Origin: Siphonodentalium dalli
Lineage: Eukaryota > Mollusca > Scaphopoda > Gadilida > Siphonodentaliidae
Direction of reading: 5' to 3'
Assembly: GCA_032622095.1 (NCBI GenBank)
Contig: CP136068.1
Span: forward strand, 60,906,025 to 60,970,024
Length of the DNA stretch: 64,000 bases
In this document: one piece after another, positions 9,817-22,155 of the stretch
Numbering within the stretch: the stretch's first letter is position 1
Layout: every line of letters begins with the position of its first letter
The notes under the pieces: generated by a model
The model's input: the letters and a program-made list of their open reading frames with translations, nothing else
The model's database searches: none
What the model was told of the DNA's origin: nothing
Translations under genes and position numbers: made by a program

Positions 9817-12527
9817 CCGCTATACTTAAAGTAATTGACCACCTATAACGCGGTGCCACCCCCGTTAATACCGCGGTATTGTACCGCGGTATTCCACAAT
9901 ACCGCGGTACTGATACCGCTTATTAACGCTTCAACACTGCGCATACCGCGGTAACACCACGATGGATGCGGTCACGGTTCGCGATACCGCGGTGATTTTA
10001 ACGGACAATTTGCGCGGAAAAAAGACACTGAAGAAATCTTCTTTTATTGTGGTTATTTGATTTACTTATTATTGAGGATGATATGTTTTTTGCCAATATT
10101 GATTTGTCCATGTGTATAATATGTTTTTGCCAATAGTGATTTCTTTATGTGTCTGAGTCATCAAAAATTATCTCTTGAGTGGAATTTGTTTTTCTTGTCT
10201 CCGTATAACAAATAGATATTGTAACGTCTTCCTTGGAAAATCCGATATATCCGACCTAATTTAGTTTTAACCCTGGACCCTTGTCGTTGAACTCTATAGG
10301 ATTTATTTTTATTGTATATTTGAAACATCGTGCATGTATACATATTGACCCATCAACGTATACATGCATATAGACAAAGGTCGATGATAAACCTACATGA
10401 GAATGCATATCAGTTTTAGTTGCGATGCAGGGTACAGGTAGGTAAGAATTATCTGAATGATCCAAATAATAGTGCGGGTGGGGAAACAACAATTCTTACC
10501 ATTATTCCCAACTTTTATCAATCTCCAATGCAATTGGATTTATTTTGTGTGGTTTTATTGACATTATTAAAACAGAAATATATGGTGCAAATGTGGAGCC
10601 CGGCAGAAAAGAATTACTATTCTTGTGAGCAGGTTGTGCGATCCCTAATGAGATAACCATGACGATATCATGCGCGAACGTCATGGAAACACGGCTTAAT
10701 TGGAACCAGATTAGTCTACTTTTACAGACAAGCTACATGTATTGTTTATTGCCGTAAAGTCAACATGGGAATTTGACAAATGTGGACGCTTACAATTTGA
10801 CATTTATAGGAAGCAAACAAAAACATAACCACGTGGTTGAACACAATTTGACAATATGACCCACGATGATGTCATCAAGGGAACTTCCCCTTCAAACGAC
10901 TGACGTATTTAATTGTCGAATTATACATCATTTTGTTTAAACCTTTGTGTCAAGGGCTGAGTGGCGCAAATCGACAATGGGATCAAGTGATAACACTGAT
11001 CGACTGAGAGGAACTAGTAATCATGACGTGTATTGTCACTCAGGACAAATCATGAAGCTTGTGGATATATTAAATCGGATTAGCCATAACCCGGACGCTG
11101 GAATCACTGATTTTTTTGCCACTTTTTAGTCTGGAGATTAACCAGGGATTTACAGATTAGGATATAATCTATGGATAAACTCTCCGGGATAATCTATAAA
11201 AATCAGTGATTATTGTATGCATTAATTAATGTAATTATTATCTTATACACTCTGCCAATTTTGTAAAAAACAAGTTTTATGCAGGAAGCATCATGCAGGG
11301 GCGGTGAATTATATTTTCATACAAATAAAAAAAAAATCGATAAGTTTCATTTAACTCTTTCGCTGCCACCCCGCCACACGGACATACTCCCCAGTGCCAA
11401 GCATTCGGGGTGTAAATACAAGTATTTTATGTATATGTGGGTAATGCAATGACTATTGGGTAATTATCGGTGTATTTAGTTGAAACTTCACATGTGGGTA
11501 TATATGACAATGACCTATCACCTGCCCCGACGTGGAGACCCATTCAAGGTCATAGGGTCACGTGCCATTGGCGGCCATCTTGGGTTTGCTTTAATTTATG
11601 TTTTTGGTAATTTTTTTCAATTCATATATGATTAAATGTTTGTTTTTTGTTCTAGTGTTCTATCCCATTAATTAATGCTTCACCAGTTAATCACATTCCG
11701 GCTACTATTCCGTATTTTTCACCGACCTCATTCCGACAGTATTTTTGGACGCTAAACTGATCAGCAGAAAGGAGGACGCCAAGTCAATTATGCTGTTTAT
11801 TTTCCACTCATATATCGCATCCCACCAAAAGTTAATTTGTCAATGGTATATTCTGGCTCGGACTGTACTCATAGAACTTCAGGAGTAGCATGACTTTGAC
11901 TGACCTTTCTTCTAAATTGTCAGCGCACACCAGCACTCTACATAAAAAATAAATGAACCCCCATTGTGATGCAACAAAACAATATAATTACGACCCGTAA
12001 ACCAGTTGAACCTCCGAACTCGCATAAATGCGTATTTGGCAGCGACTGGGTAACTCGCATTTATGCGAGCTTGGCATCGAAAGAGTTAAATCTTACGAAC
12101 ATATTTAATTGTGCTCTTTTTCTGAAAGGTGTTGCTTATTATATCCAAAGTTGAATTAATCAGAATTCTATTGTCAACCATGCAGCAGATGTATAAGCGA
12201 CCATGTGCGTTTAAAAATTTGCATGGTGAATGCACTTAGGTTCAGAAATAACGTGACCTGTCGTGAATCACGCAGTAATTAAAAGCAAAATTGTCATGCA
12301 CGATCACAACAAACACTAAATGATAAACACGTCACAAAAATGTCACGTGGGCTTGTTCTGAATGCGACAGGTCGTCATGGTAATCTTCAGCCCTGAGTGG
12401 AACTCTAAGTATCACGCGGTGAGCTTTACGCTACTTTGAAGTTGCCGACATCGGCTGTCAAATTATAAACTCCACCCATCGCCTGGTGTCCGGGCACTGA
12501 GGTGTCTTCCAATAAAGGCCCTAAAAT
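9817..12527 (+). mobile_element. TIR element F, first (truncated) copy created by the duplication
   Basis: Left terminus CCGCTATACTTAAAGTAATT after a TA (9815-9816). The stretch 9850-9990 is packed with the self-complementary motif ACCGCGGT, mostly as ATACCGCGGTAT. The copy breaks off at 12527 where the duplicated unit ends. See 14425-18112 for the full-length copy. No transposase frame; the frames of 60-78 codons here are not recognisable. Confidence 0.75.
11351..12089 (+). mobile_element. piggyBac-like MITE nested in F, copy 1
   Basis: Begins TTAACTCTTTCGCTGCCA and ends, reverse complemented, TTAACTCTTTCGATGCCA. TTAA at each outer edge is the expected piggyBac target duplication, although Kolobok elements also use TTAA. 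About 0.74 kb with no coding frame. An inner inverted repeat, CTCGCATAAATGCG and CGCATTTATGCGAG, lies at ~12015-12070. A similar right-hand end, GGCACTGAAAGAGTTAA, occurs at 44704-44720. Confidence 0.7.
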
Positions 12528-12533
12528 CTGGCC

Positions 12534-14422
12534 CAAGTCTGGAGTGTACAAATGGATGTATGCGCCGGGTATTGGTATATCTATTGATGAGGTATACTGT
12601 ATGTGTATACATGCTTTGGTAATATGCGGGGTGAATATGTATATGTTGAGTGGCTATATGGCCATGGGTGTGGCGAAAGTTATACAATGAATGGGTAAAT
12701 AGGTATACAAGTAGTCATACATTCGGTGTGTGAGTATACAGCGAGTGTTTAAATTACCATTGGTGATGTGTATATGTAAGTCTGGAGTGTATGGATGGCC
12801 GTGTGATCAGGGTATTGGTATATATTGAAGGGCTCCATGGTCATTGGTGAGGTGTAGATGTATACCCGGAGAGACTATATGGCCATGAGTGGGATGTATA
12901 TGAATATATTGAGTGGCTATATGGTAATGGGTGTGGCCAATAGGTATACCAGGAGTGACTGTATGGCCAATGTTGATGTGATATGCGGGGTATTGGTATA
13001 TCTAGGGTTGTATGGCGATTGGTGAGGTGTTTATGTATACCTAGAGTGACTATATATGAATGGGTGGGGTTTATATGTATGTCTTGAGTGGCTATATGTC
13101 CATATGTGTGGGCAATAGGTGTACAGGGAGCAACAATATGGCCAATGTCGGAGTGAATATGTATACAAGGAGTTACTGTATGACAACGAATGTGATGTGT
13201 GAGTACACAGCTAGAGTCTGAATTGCCATGAGTGAGATGTACATTCAAGTCTGGCCTGTATGAATGGCCGTGTGCAGAGTATGGGGATATTTTGAAGGGC
13301 TGTATGGCCATTAGTGAGGTGTATATGTATATATGGAGTGACTATGGTTATGGTTGTAGTGTATATGTATATCTTGAGTGGCTATATGGCCATGGGTGTG
13401 CCAAATAAATATACAGGGAGTGATTCTATGGCCACTGATGAGGCGAATATGTATACAAGAAGTGACTGTATGATCATTGATGTGGTGAACAAGTACACAT
13501 GGAGTGACAATATAGTCATGGTGATGTGTAGGGTTATACCTGTTGTGCCTGCATGACTGTATAGTCATGTGTGGATGTACGGGTACATATATATAAGGTG
13601 TGGCTGTATGGTCATGCATGATATGTATATGTATAAAGCGAGTGGCTACATGGTCATTTGTGTGGTGTTCATGTATATATGGAGTGATTGCATGTTCATG
13701 TGTGGGTTGTACAGGTGTTCATTTGGGTGGCTATATGTCAACAGGATACAGTGTGGATGCAAAGATCATAGCCAGGGAGTTACTCTATGATCATATGTGA
13801 GGTGAATAGGTATACAGGGAGTTATTGTATGTCATGACTGATGTGAGTAGGTATACAATGAGTGACTATATGGTTATGAGTGGGTTGTCCATGGTAAGAT
13901 GCATCTAGGTATACAGGGAGAGGTCATGGTCAGGTGTGAGGTCAATCAGTATGCATGGAGTGACTCTATGGTGTATGATTGTGTATATTCAGTACGGGTG
14001 CAACCGGTGTACCTGTATGGTCATTGGTGTGGTGTATGGATATAGCTACATGGTCATCTATGTGTTGATTATGTATATATGGAGTGACTGTAAGGTCATG
14101 TGTGGTATGTGCATGTGTTGTCTGTATGATCATGGATGGGGTGTGTGGATAAATAGGGAGTGATTTTATGGTTACGGGTAATGTGTACAGGTATACATGG
14201 AATGACTGTACGGTCATGATTGAATATGAATACCTGGAGTAAGCTGGGTGGACATTATCGAGGGTGTGGGTATATAGGGAGTGTCCGTGTGGTAATGGTG
14301 GGATGTATATTGATATATCTCGTGGATGTATTATCATTTGTGGGTGTATAAGGCTTAGCTGTATTATCATGGATGGCGTGTATGATTGTGCAGTGAATTG
14401 CTGAATTGTCATGTGTGAGGTG
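12534..14422 (+). repeat. ~42-bp satellite array, duplicated segment
   Basis: Copy of 7926-9814 at an offset of 4608. All frames in it are duplicates of those in the first array and equally non-coding. Confidence 0.9.
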
Positions 14423-15957
14423 TACCGCTATACTTAAAGTAATTGACCACCTATAACGCGGTGCCACCCCGTTAATACCGCGGTATTGTACCGCGGTATT
14501 CCACAATACCGCGGTACTGATACCGCTTATTAACGCTTCAACACTGCGCATACCGCGGTAACACCACGATGGATGCGGTCACGGTTCGCGATACCGCGGT
14601 GATTTTAACGGACAATTTGCGCGGAAAAAAGACACTGAAGAAATCTTCTTTTATTGTGGTTATTTGATTTACTTATTATTGAGGATGATATGTTTTTTGC
14701 CAATATTGATTTGTCCATGTGTATAATATGTTTTTGCCAATAGTGATTTCTTTATGTGTCTGAGTCATCAAAAATTATCTCTTGAGTGGAATTTGTTTTT
14801 CTTGTCTCCGTATAACAAATAGATATTGTAACGTCTTCCTTGGAAAATCCGATATATCCGACCTAATTTAGTTTTAACCCTGGACCCTTGTCGTTGAACT
14901 CTATAGGATTTATTTTTATTGTATATTTGAAACATCGTGCATGTATACATATTGACCCATCAACGTATACATGCATATAGACAAAGGTCGATGATAAACC
15001 TACATGAGAATGCATATCAGTTTTAGTTGCGATGCAGGGTACAGGTAGGTAAGAATTATCTGAATGACCCAAATAATAGTGCGGGTGGGGAAACAACAAT
15101 TCTTACCATTATTCCCAACTTTTATCAATCTCCAATGCAATTGGATTTATTTTGTGTGGTTTTATTGACATTATTAAAACAGAAATATATGGTGCAAATG
15201 TGGAGCCCGGCAGAAAAGAATTACTATTCTTGTGAGCAGGTTGTGCGATCCCTAATGAGATAACCATGACGATATCATGCGCGAACGTCATGGAAACACG
15301 GCTTAATTGGAACCAGATTAGTCTACTTTTACAGACAAGCTACATGTATTGTTTATTGCCGTAAAGTCAACATGGGAATTTGACAAATGTGGACGCTTAC
15401 AATTTGACATTTATAGGAAGCAAACAAAAACATAACCACGTGGTTGAACACAATTTGACAATATGACCCACGATGATGTCATCAAGGGAACTTCCCCTTC
15501 AAACGACTGACGTATTTAATTGTCGAATTATACATCATTTTGTTTAAACCTTTGTGTCAAGGGCTGAGTGGCGCAAATCGACAATGGGATCAAGTGATAA
15601 CACTGATCGACTGAGAGGAACTAGTAATCATGACGTGTATTGTCACTCAGGACAAATCATGAAGCTTGTGGATATATTAAATCGGATTAGCCATAACCCG
15701 GACGCTGGAATCACTGATTTTTTTGCCACTTTTTAGTCTGGAGATTAACCAGGGATTTACAGATTAGGATATAATCTATGGATAAACTCTCCGGGATAAT
15801 CTATAAAAATCAGTGATTATTGTATGCATTAATTAATGTAATTATTATCTTATACACTCTGCCAATTTTGTAAAAAACAAGTTTTATGCAGGAAGCATCA
15901 TGCAGGGGCGGTGAATTATATTTTCATACAAATAAAAAAAAAATCGATAAGTTTCAT

Positions 15958-16696
15958 TTAACTCTTTCGCTGCCACCCCGCCACACGGACATACTCCCCA
16001 GTGCCAAGCATTCGGGGTGTAAATACAAGTATTTTATGTATATGTGGGTAATGCAATGACTATTGGGTAATTATCGGTGTATTTAGTTGAAACTTCACAT
16101 GTGGGTATATATGACAATGACCTATCACCTGCCCCGACGTGGAGACCCATTCAAGGTCATAGGGTCACGTGCCATTGGCGGCCATCTTGGGTTTGCTTTA
16201 ATTTATGTTTTTGGTAATTTTTTTCAATTCATATATGATTAAATGTTTGTTTTTTGTTCTAGTGTTCTATCCCATTAATTAATGCTTCACCAGTTAATCA
16301 CATTCCGGCTACTATTCCGTATTTTTCACCGACCTCATTCCGACAGTATTTTTGGACGCTAAACTGATCAGCAGAAAGGAGGACGCCAAGTCAATTATGC
16401 TGTTTATTTTCCACTCATATATCGCATCCCACCAAAAGTTAATTTGTCAATGGTATATTCTGGCTCGGACTGTACTCATAGAACTTCAGGAGTAGCATGA
16501 CTTTGACTGACCTTTCTTCTAAATTGTCAGCGCACACCAGCACTCTACATAAAAAATAAATGAACCCCCATTGTGATGCAACAAAACAATATAATTACGA
16601 CCCGTAAACCAGTTGAACCTCCGAACTCGCATAAATGCGTATTTGGCAGCGACTGGGTAACTCGCATTTATGCGAGCTTGGCATCGAAAGAGTTAA
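15958..16696 (+). mobile_element. piggyBac-like MITE nested in F, copy 2
   Basis: Duplicate of 11351-12089 with the same TTAA-flanked inverted ends; present because the 4.6-kb unit was duplicated. Confidence 0.7.
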
Positions 16697-17134
16697 ATCT
16701 TACGAACATATTTAATTGTGCTCTTTTTCTGAAAGGTGTTGCTTATTATATCCAAAGTTGAATTAATCAGAATTCTATTGTCAACCATGCAGCAGATGTA
16801 TAAGCGACCATGTGCGTTTAAAAATTTGCATGGTGAATGCACTTAGGTTCAGAAATAACGTGACCTGTCGTGAATCACGCAGTAATTAAAAGCAAAATTG
16901 TCATGCACGATCACAACAAACACTAAATGATAAACACGTCACAAAAATGTCACGTGGGCTTGTTCTGAATGCGACAGGTCGTCATGGTAATCTTCAGCCC
17001 TGAGTGGAACTCTAAGTATCACGCGGTGAGCTTTACGCTACTTTGAAGTTGCCGACATCGGCTGTCAAATTATAAACTCCACCCATCGCCTGGTGTCCGG
17101 GCACTGAGGTGTCTTCCAATAAAGGCCCTAAAAT

Positions 17135-17934
17135 GAGGGGTGAAGGAGAGGGCCTCTCGACCCTTTCGACCATCCCGCGGGTTAGCCCCCCCCCCAAATC
17201 ACATACCTTAGTCTTCCAACACATACCTGCCCTTGAAATAATTTTCACCATGCACCAAGTATGAATGTGTTATGACGGAATGTTTTTTTTTATTTGTATT
17301 CGATAAGTAAGATCATTAAAGTAAGAGACATTCTAAGGCAGCGATTGGCATTGGCACGAAGTCGTGGAAATCACAAAGTGATTCTCCTTATATCTGTGGA
17401 ATTTAATGAGATCCTTAATTAAGGCTTAGAGACGTATTGTTTTAACTTTCTGTGTTACAACCCAGCCAGCAGGAGTCGTCATTTAATTAATAGATATTAT
17501 AGCAATGCCATGAATCATGCGTCAAAAACACGAACATTGCACTCGCATTTATAAACAAATCATATTTCTGTTGCTATTCCACATAGTTCAAATCATTTTG
17601 AATTTATTCCGTATCCTCCGCTCCGATTTTCAGGAATAAACCGCGAATAAAGCATGTGATTGACTACCCTACGATCATTTCCAGCTACGATTTTTACATA
17701 CACATGACTGCGATTACGTCGCAATTAAGTGGAGGTTATCAAGGATACGCCACGATTTTGCATCTAAAATCAAACGGTGCTTGATATTATTTTTTGACTT
17801 GAGACATTGTCATCAGCTTGCGCAATCCAACTACCGGTTACTTCCTCGACGGAAATCTTTCCACTTACAATTGAATCGTTGTTGTCTGAACGTTCACTAA
17901 ATACATCCATTCAAAGAGTTCCGTGAAAATCATC
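17135..17934 (+). other. Non-coding interior of element F, unique part
   Basis: This is the portion of F not included in the duplication. It holds a C-rich patch near 17186-17195 and AT-rich sequence; I see no gene, repeat array or known domain. Confidence 0.5.
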
Positions 17935-18114
17935 ACGGTATGCAAAAAATTTAACGTGGTGCCTGCTATAAGACCGTGGTATCCTTACCGCCCTATACCA
18001 TAACTCCACCGCCGTGACCGTCTCAATACCGCTACCGCTTATTACCGGTATCACCGCGGTCATGACCGGGATATCACCCCATTTTTCTGGTCAATTACTT
18101 TGAGAATAGCGGTA

Positions 18115-18883
18115 TATGCAACTATGGAGTGTTTGAGTGGTCGTGTGTGCGTTTTTTTTGTATATCTGGAAGGGATGAACGGCCATTAGTGAGGTTTACA
18201 TGTATACCTGGAGTGAATCTATAGTCTAGGGTCCTGTTTGGTGACTCGTGGCGGTATGGTCATGTGTAGGTTATACCAGCATACACACGTGTTGCTTTAT
18301 TGTCATGGGCGAGGGATATGAGTATATAGCGAGTGGCTATATGGCCATGGATGAGGTGCATATGCATACATGGAGTGACTATACTGACATGGATGGGGTG
18401 TATTAGTATATCTTGAGTGGCTATTCGGCTATGGTGTGACAAATAGGGATACATAGAGTGACATGGCCAATGTTGAGGTGAATATGTATACAAGGATTGG
18501 CCATGATCATGTATGAATGTTTTGAATAGGTACACACGGGGTGACTATATGGCCATAGGTCAGGTGAAGGAGTATACCAGGTGACATGGGTGAGGGTATG
18601 TGTATGAAGCGAGTGGCTATATGGCCATTGGTGAGGTGCATATGTATACCGGAATGACTTTATGGTGTTGATGTAGATATTGATTGTCTATTTGACCATG
18701 CGTTTGGAGAATAGGTATACAGGGGGTGACCTTATGGCCAATGGTGAGATGAATGGGTATACAAGGAGTGACTATATGGTTATGGGTCATGTTTAGGAGT
18801 ATACCCGGTGTGCCTGGATTGTGACGCATGGCTGTATGGTCACCCGTGGTTATGGGTCAGGTGTACATGTATACAGCTTAACG
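18115..18883 (+). repeat. ~42-bp satellite array, left arm, segment 2
   Basis: Resumes the array interrupted by F; matches 63020-63996 on the same strand in order and with similar variants (for example the GTGTTTGAGTGGTCGT and ATATCTTGAGTGGCTATTCG steps). It ends at TGTACATGTATACAG, where sequence leaves the satellite. Confidence 0.85.
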
Positions 18884-18960
18884 TCCCCCATCTACATAAA
18901 CATCACCAAGATGGAGAACTCTCTGACATGACCTCTCTATTGATTAACATACCCTTGAGT
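18884..18960. other. Spacer at the centre of the foldback structure
   Basis: About 77 bp of non-satellite sequence between a forward array ending at 18883 and an inverted array starting near 18961. This is the symmetry point of the two arms. Confidence 0.6.
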
Positions 18961-19590
18961 TATTGTGGAAAGCGATAGCCACCCAAGATACACATATACA
19001 ATCCACCAATTACCCAAGTCACTCCATATGTACATAAACACCACATAAATGCCAACATAGTAACCCACTTTATACACGTACACCTGATCATGCAACCATA
19101 CTTGGTTATACCCGTACATACCACAAATGACGATACAGCCACGAGTCACCATGCATGAACACCAGGTATACACCTACACCCGACACATGACCAAAAAGTC
19201 ACTCATTGTATACATATTCACCTCACCATGGACCATACAGCCACTACATGTATACCTATTCGCCATACACATGACCATAGAGTCAATCCATGTATACATA
19301 TGCACAACACCAATGGTGAGCCCTTCCAGATATACCAATACCCGCACATACGACCACTCATAAGTTTCATTCTTGCCACTCATAAGTTATATACACGCCA
19401 TCGATGATCATACATCTACTCCCCATACACCACCAATGATAACACATCCACAACATATATAAATATATGTCCCACCGTCACCAACAGGGTACTCCCTATA
19501 TACCCACACATCATCCATGACCATACAATAACTCCCTGTATACCTATTATCCTCATCTATGACCATAGAGTAACTCCGTAGCTGCCATCT
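18961..19590 (-). repeat. ~42-bp satellite array, inverted (right arm)
   Basis: Reads as the reverse complement of the left array, with phrases such as GCCACTACATGTATACC and ATGACCATAGAGTCA. About 15 units. It is followed outward by the same flank that precedes the left array, so the two arms form an inverted repeat. Confidence 0.85.
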
Positions 19591-20800
19591 TGGCTTCCAC
19601 CCTGTATCCAGTTGATAAATTTGTATCATAGTGGGCCTGAATACCCACATATCATGATGGTTCATCTCAGTTCCGTCTCTCAAAGTTCTGCCCATTTCCT
19701 TTCAATAATATGGCCAGAATCACAAAAGAGGTTCTCCTCAAAATTCCATACTGCAACTTTAAAATGATTTTGTCATGCCCCATACGGAACTGGGACAAAT
19801 ATAATAGAACGTATTTGTCAGTTAATTAACAAATACGTAAAATAACCAAGTGAATCCACAATTTGCTATCTTTTTCGGATAACGCAGAGAATAATGTTCG
19901 GGATATGTTAACTTTTAACTTTTTACAAATTTGGTTGCCATTTTGGAAGCCATCTTGAGCATTTTAGTCTTTAAACCCCACCGTGTGACACACTTAAGAT
20001 AGACCAAAACAATAAACACCTTTGATACCAAAGATAGTTGCATTTTACTTGAACAAATGGTCGAACCATGAAAAGTTAATTTTGCCGATATTTATGTCAA
20101 GTTTGTGATAGAAAAATCCCATATTTATGGTGATGTCAGTGGTGACAATAGTAAAAATGATCCATGGTGCATCAGAGATGTTAGTATGCAATGTATAGAA
20201 TACAGATTAGCCAATTGTATACATCAACCACAACTTGTAAGCGATTGCAGGACACCCTGGGGCAATATTTACCATTTTCCATATTTTGGCGGCCATTTTC
20301 GCAGCCATTTTGAGCCAAGGTAAGATTTTTGGTTCCAGAGAGTTGGAATATTCATAGGTAATGATATCCCTCACTTACATTACAATGTTCTTTTCATTTC
20401 TTTTTGAAATATGACTAGAATCCCAATTGTGATTTTTTGTAAAATTTTGTACCGTGTTCTGAAAATCGAATTTTTTGAGGCATCAGAAGGGGATAGGACC
20501 CCATTAGTTGCACATTTAATTGCTCCAATGATCAGTTAATATACACAACACTAAATAAAGTCACATTACTCAACCAGTTCCAAACAGCATGAATTGATCT
20601 AGAAGATATTTGTGAAAAAATGTCATATTTTCAACTTCCGGCGGCCATTTTGGTGGCCATCTTGGATGGTGAGTTTCAATTTTGGCCCAAAAAAGTGTCA
20701 TTATGTCTTAGCTTCACGAAAATATATACATTTGTATACATTTTACAAGATTTTCCCGCTATAATTTGCATAAAACTGACCTAGGGTCTGGTCTGAAAAA
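19591..20800 (-). repeat. Foldback repeat flank, right arm (inverted copy of 61200-62330)
   Basis: Reverse-complement match to 61200-62330 over its length, with small differences. Landmarks: GGCGGCCATTTTGGTGGCC at ~20640 against GGCCACCAAAATGGCCGCC at 61347, and a ~100-bp stretch around 20105-20220 against 61790-61900. The 72-codon frame at 20105-20323 lies in this repeat and shows no recognisable domain. It includes the uninterrupted target site of E1. Confidence 0.8.
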
Positions 20801-21089
20801 CGGCAGCCATGATGGACGCCATCTTGTCTGGAGTCTACACGGCCACTTTTTTTTCTTGTTAACATTGCTTAAAAGTTGAAGGACATAATAAGGAACAAAA
20901 TAAATGGGGTGAAGTTAAGTCCCAGGGGGGGGGGGTGCAAGGGTACCCCTATTAGCTCCCGGACTATATGTGTTTACAGCAATCTCAAATACAACTCTTA
21001 ACTGTTTGACAGTTTACACCTTTATTATTAGTATTAGTATTAACCATTTCATGACCACTATGCTGGTACAGCAATAAAGACCCTGCACC
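20801..21089 (+). repeat. 3' fragment of the TAGCTC-family repeat plus AT-rich DNA
   Basis: 20860-20965 matches 34850-34965 (GTTAACATTG, then GGTGAAGTTAA, then a G-run of 12 in place of CTGGGGG, then AGCTCC(C/T)GGACTAT). This appears to be the right end of that family. No coding. Confidence 0.6.
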
Positions 21090-21321
21090 AGTGTATTCTC
21101 CTATATATAAGAGAATGCACTGGGGTTCAAGATCAAGGAAATATTGTTAGGCCAATATAGTCAGACATCCAAATAAATCACACATGTCCTATTCTCACAG
21201 GGATGTCCCCACATATGTTTGGGGAAGGGGCAAATTTCTCAGATTTGTTCATTGAGATGTAATTTATTTTTCAAAACCAATTACATATACTAAAATAAAA
21301 AGAATATAAAATAATAGACCA
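21090..21321 (+). repeat. Repeat flanking E2, left copy
   Basis: Shares AAGAGAATGCACTGG, GGAAATATTGTTAGGC, CATCCAAATAAATCAC and CAGGGATGTCCCCAC with 24800-25045 in the same order, and partly with 1-110. The start (TATATATAAGAGAATGCACTGG) is a diverged relative of the palindromes at 53740-53957. Confidence 0.7.
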
Positions 21322-21712
21322 CCCTTACATTTCCCAAGTGTGTTATAAGTGTCAAATAAGTGTTGCATAAGTGTAGGAAATTTTTTCCTCTAAGTGTGCA
21401 CTTACAACCAAGTGTACAAGTCCAACAGTGGCAGTAAGTGTAGTGCAAGTGTAACATAAGTGTACAGTAAGTGTACGTTCCAACTATGTAAATGAGGTGA
21501 GTGTCATATAAGTGTATGATTCTAAAGTGTGGTATAAGTGTATGTTGGCAAGTGTAATATAAGTGTATAATAATTGCAAGTGTTTTATAAGTGTAAGTTC
21601 TGAATGGGGTTGTAAGTGTATTGTAAGTGTACAATGGTGATTGTGATGCAAGTGTATTATATAAGTGTATAGTACATGTATTAGTAAAATAAGTGTATAT
21701 CATAGATGGGCA

Positions 21713-22155
21713 TGGAGCTCCGTGGTCCAGTGGTTAGCGCGTTGGACTTGTCTTCGCTGTCAACACAGCGAGGCGAGTTCGCGGCTGGCTGGTGGTCTGT
21801 TATGAGTTTCCACACAGCAGTGGCTTGGCCGACTTGAGCGATGTGCAATTGTTGGATTGTACACTGTTTGAATCTCGCGCCAAGTTGTGACCCTTGAGCA
21901 AGGTCGCTCGTACTGTGTCTGCTTTGCACCACCCATGCATTACAAGGGTACCTGATAATGAGCAGTGAAAGATCTTGTCAGTATGCTAGCCATATAGTAT
22001 CCTCGCATACTCCCGGCTGTACCTCCCCCTGTCCCCGGGGAGCAGTAGATGGTTACTGAATGTTCAGGCTCATCAGGGTAATAATTGTAAAACTTTGAGC
22101 GCTTTGGGCCTCATGGGAAAGGCGCTTTACAAATGCTATACATTATTATTATAAT
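21713..22155 (+). mobile_element. tRNA-derived SINE with an L2-type 3' tail
   Basis: Starts GGAGCTCCGTGGTCCAGTGG with TTAGCGCGTTGGACT, which reads as a tRNA-like 5' region with a box A (TGGTCCAGTGGTTAGCGC), followed by a box B-like GAGTTCGCGGCTGGC. The last 35 bases, GGCGCTTTACAAATGCTATA then ATT repeats, closely resemble the 3' end of the L2-type LINE here (GGCGCTATACAAATACTCTA then ATT repeats, minus strand, 54021-54060). It is absent from the corresponding place in E1 (~4770), where the sequence is uninterrupted apart from about nine bases. Not a functional tRNA gene: length and arrangement do not close a cloverleaf. Confidence 0.8.

Larger units (their letters stand above)
7926..12527 (+). 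repeat. 4.6-kb tandem segmental duplication, copy 1
   Basis: 7926-12527 recurs as 12534-17134. I see one substitution (T10461 against C15068) and one single-base length difference in a C-run near 9852 (five C against four). The unit starts inside the 42-bp satellite and ends inside element F, so it respects neither element's boundary. Six bases (CTGGCC, 12528-12533) that belong to neither copy sit at the junction. This is either a very recent duplication or an assembly artefact such as two haplotypes joined in series. Confidence 0.9.
12534..17134 (+). repeat. 4.6-kb tandem segmental duplication, copy 2
   Basis: Second copy of 7926-12527; contains satellite (12534-14422) and the start of F (14425 onward). 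It continues past the unit end into the rest of F, which shows that copy 2 is the one joined to the original right-hand sequence. Confidence 0.9.
14425..18112 (+). mobile_element. TIR element F, full-length copy (3.69 kb, non-coding)
   Basis: Left end CCGCTATACTTAAAGTAATT; right end, reverse complemented, CCGCTATTCTCAAAGTAATT, followed by TGACCA or TGACCAG on both. TA flanks both sides. The related array at 63020-63050 shows the empty site, GGTGTATATGCAA, with a single TA. Both subterminal regions (14458-14600 and 17935-18075) are rich in ACCGCGGT or close variants such as ACCGGTATCACCGCGGT. No transposase frame, so non-autonomous. A TA duplication fits Tc1/mariner-like insertion, but these termini do not look like typical mariner ends. 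Confidence 0.8.
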
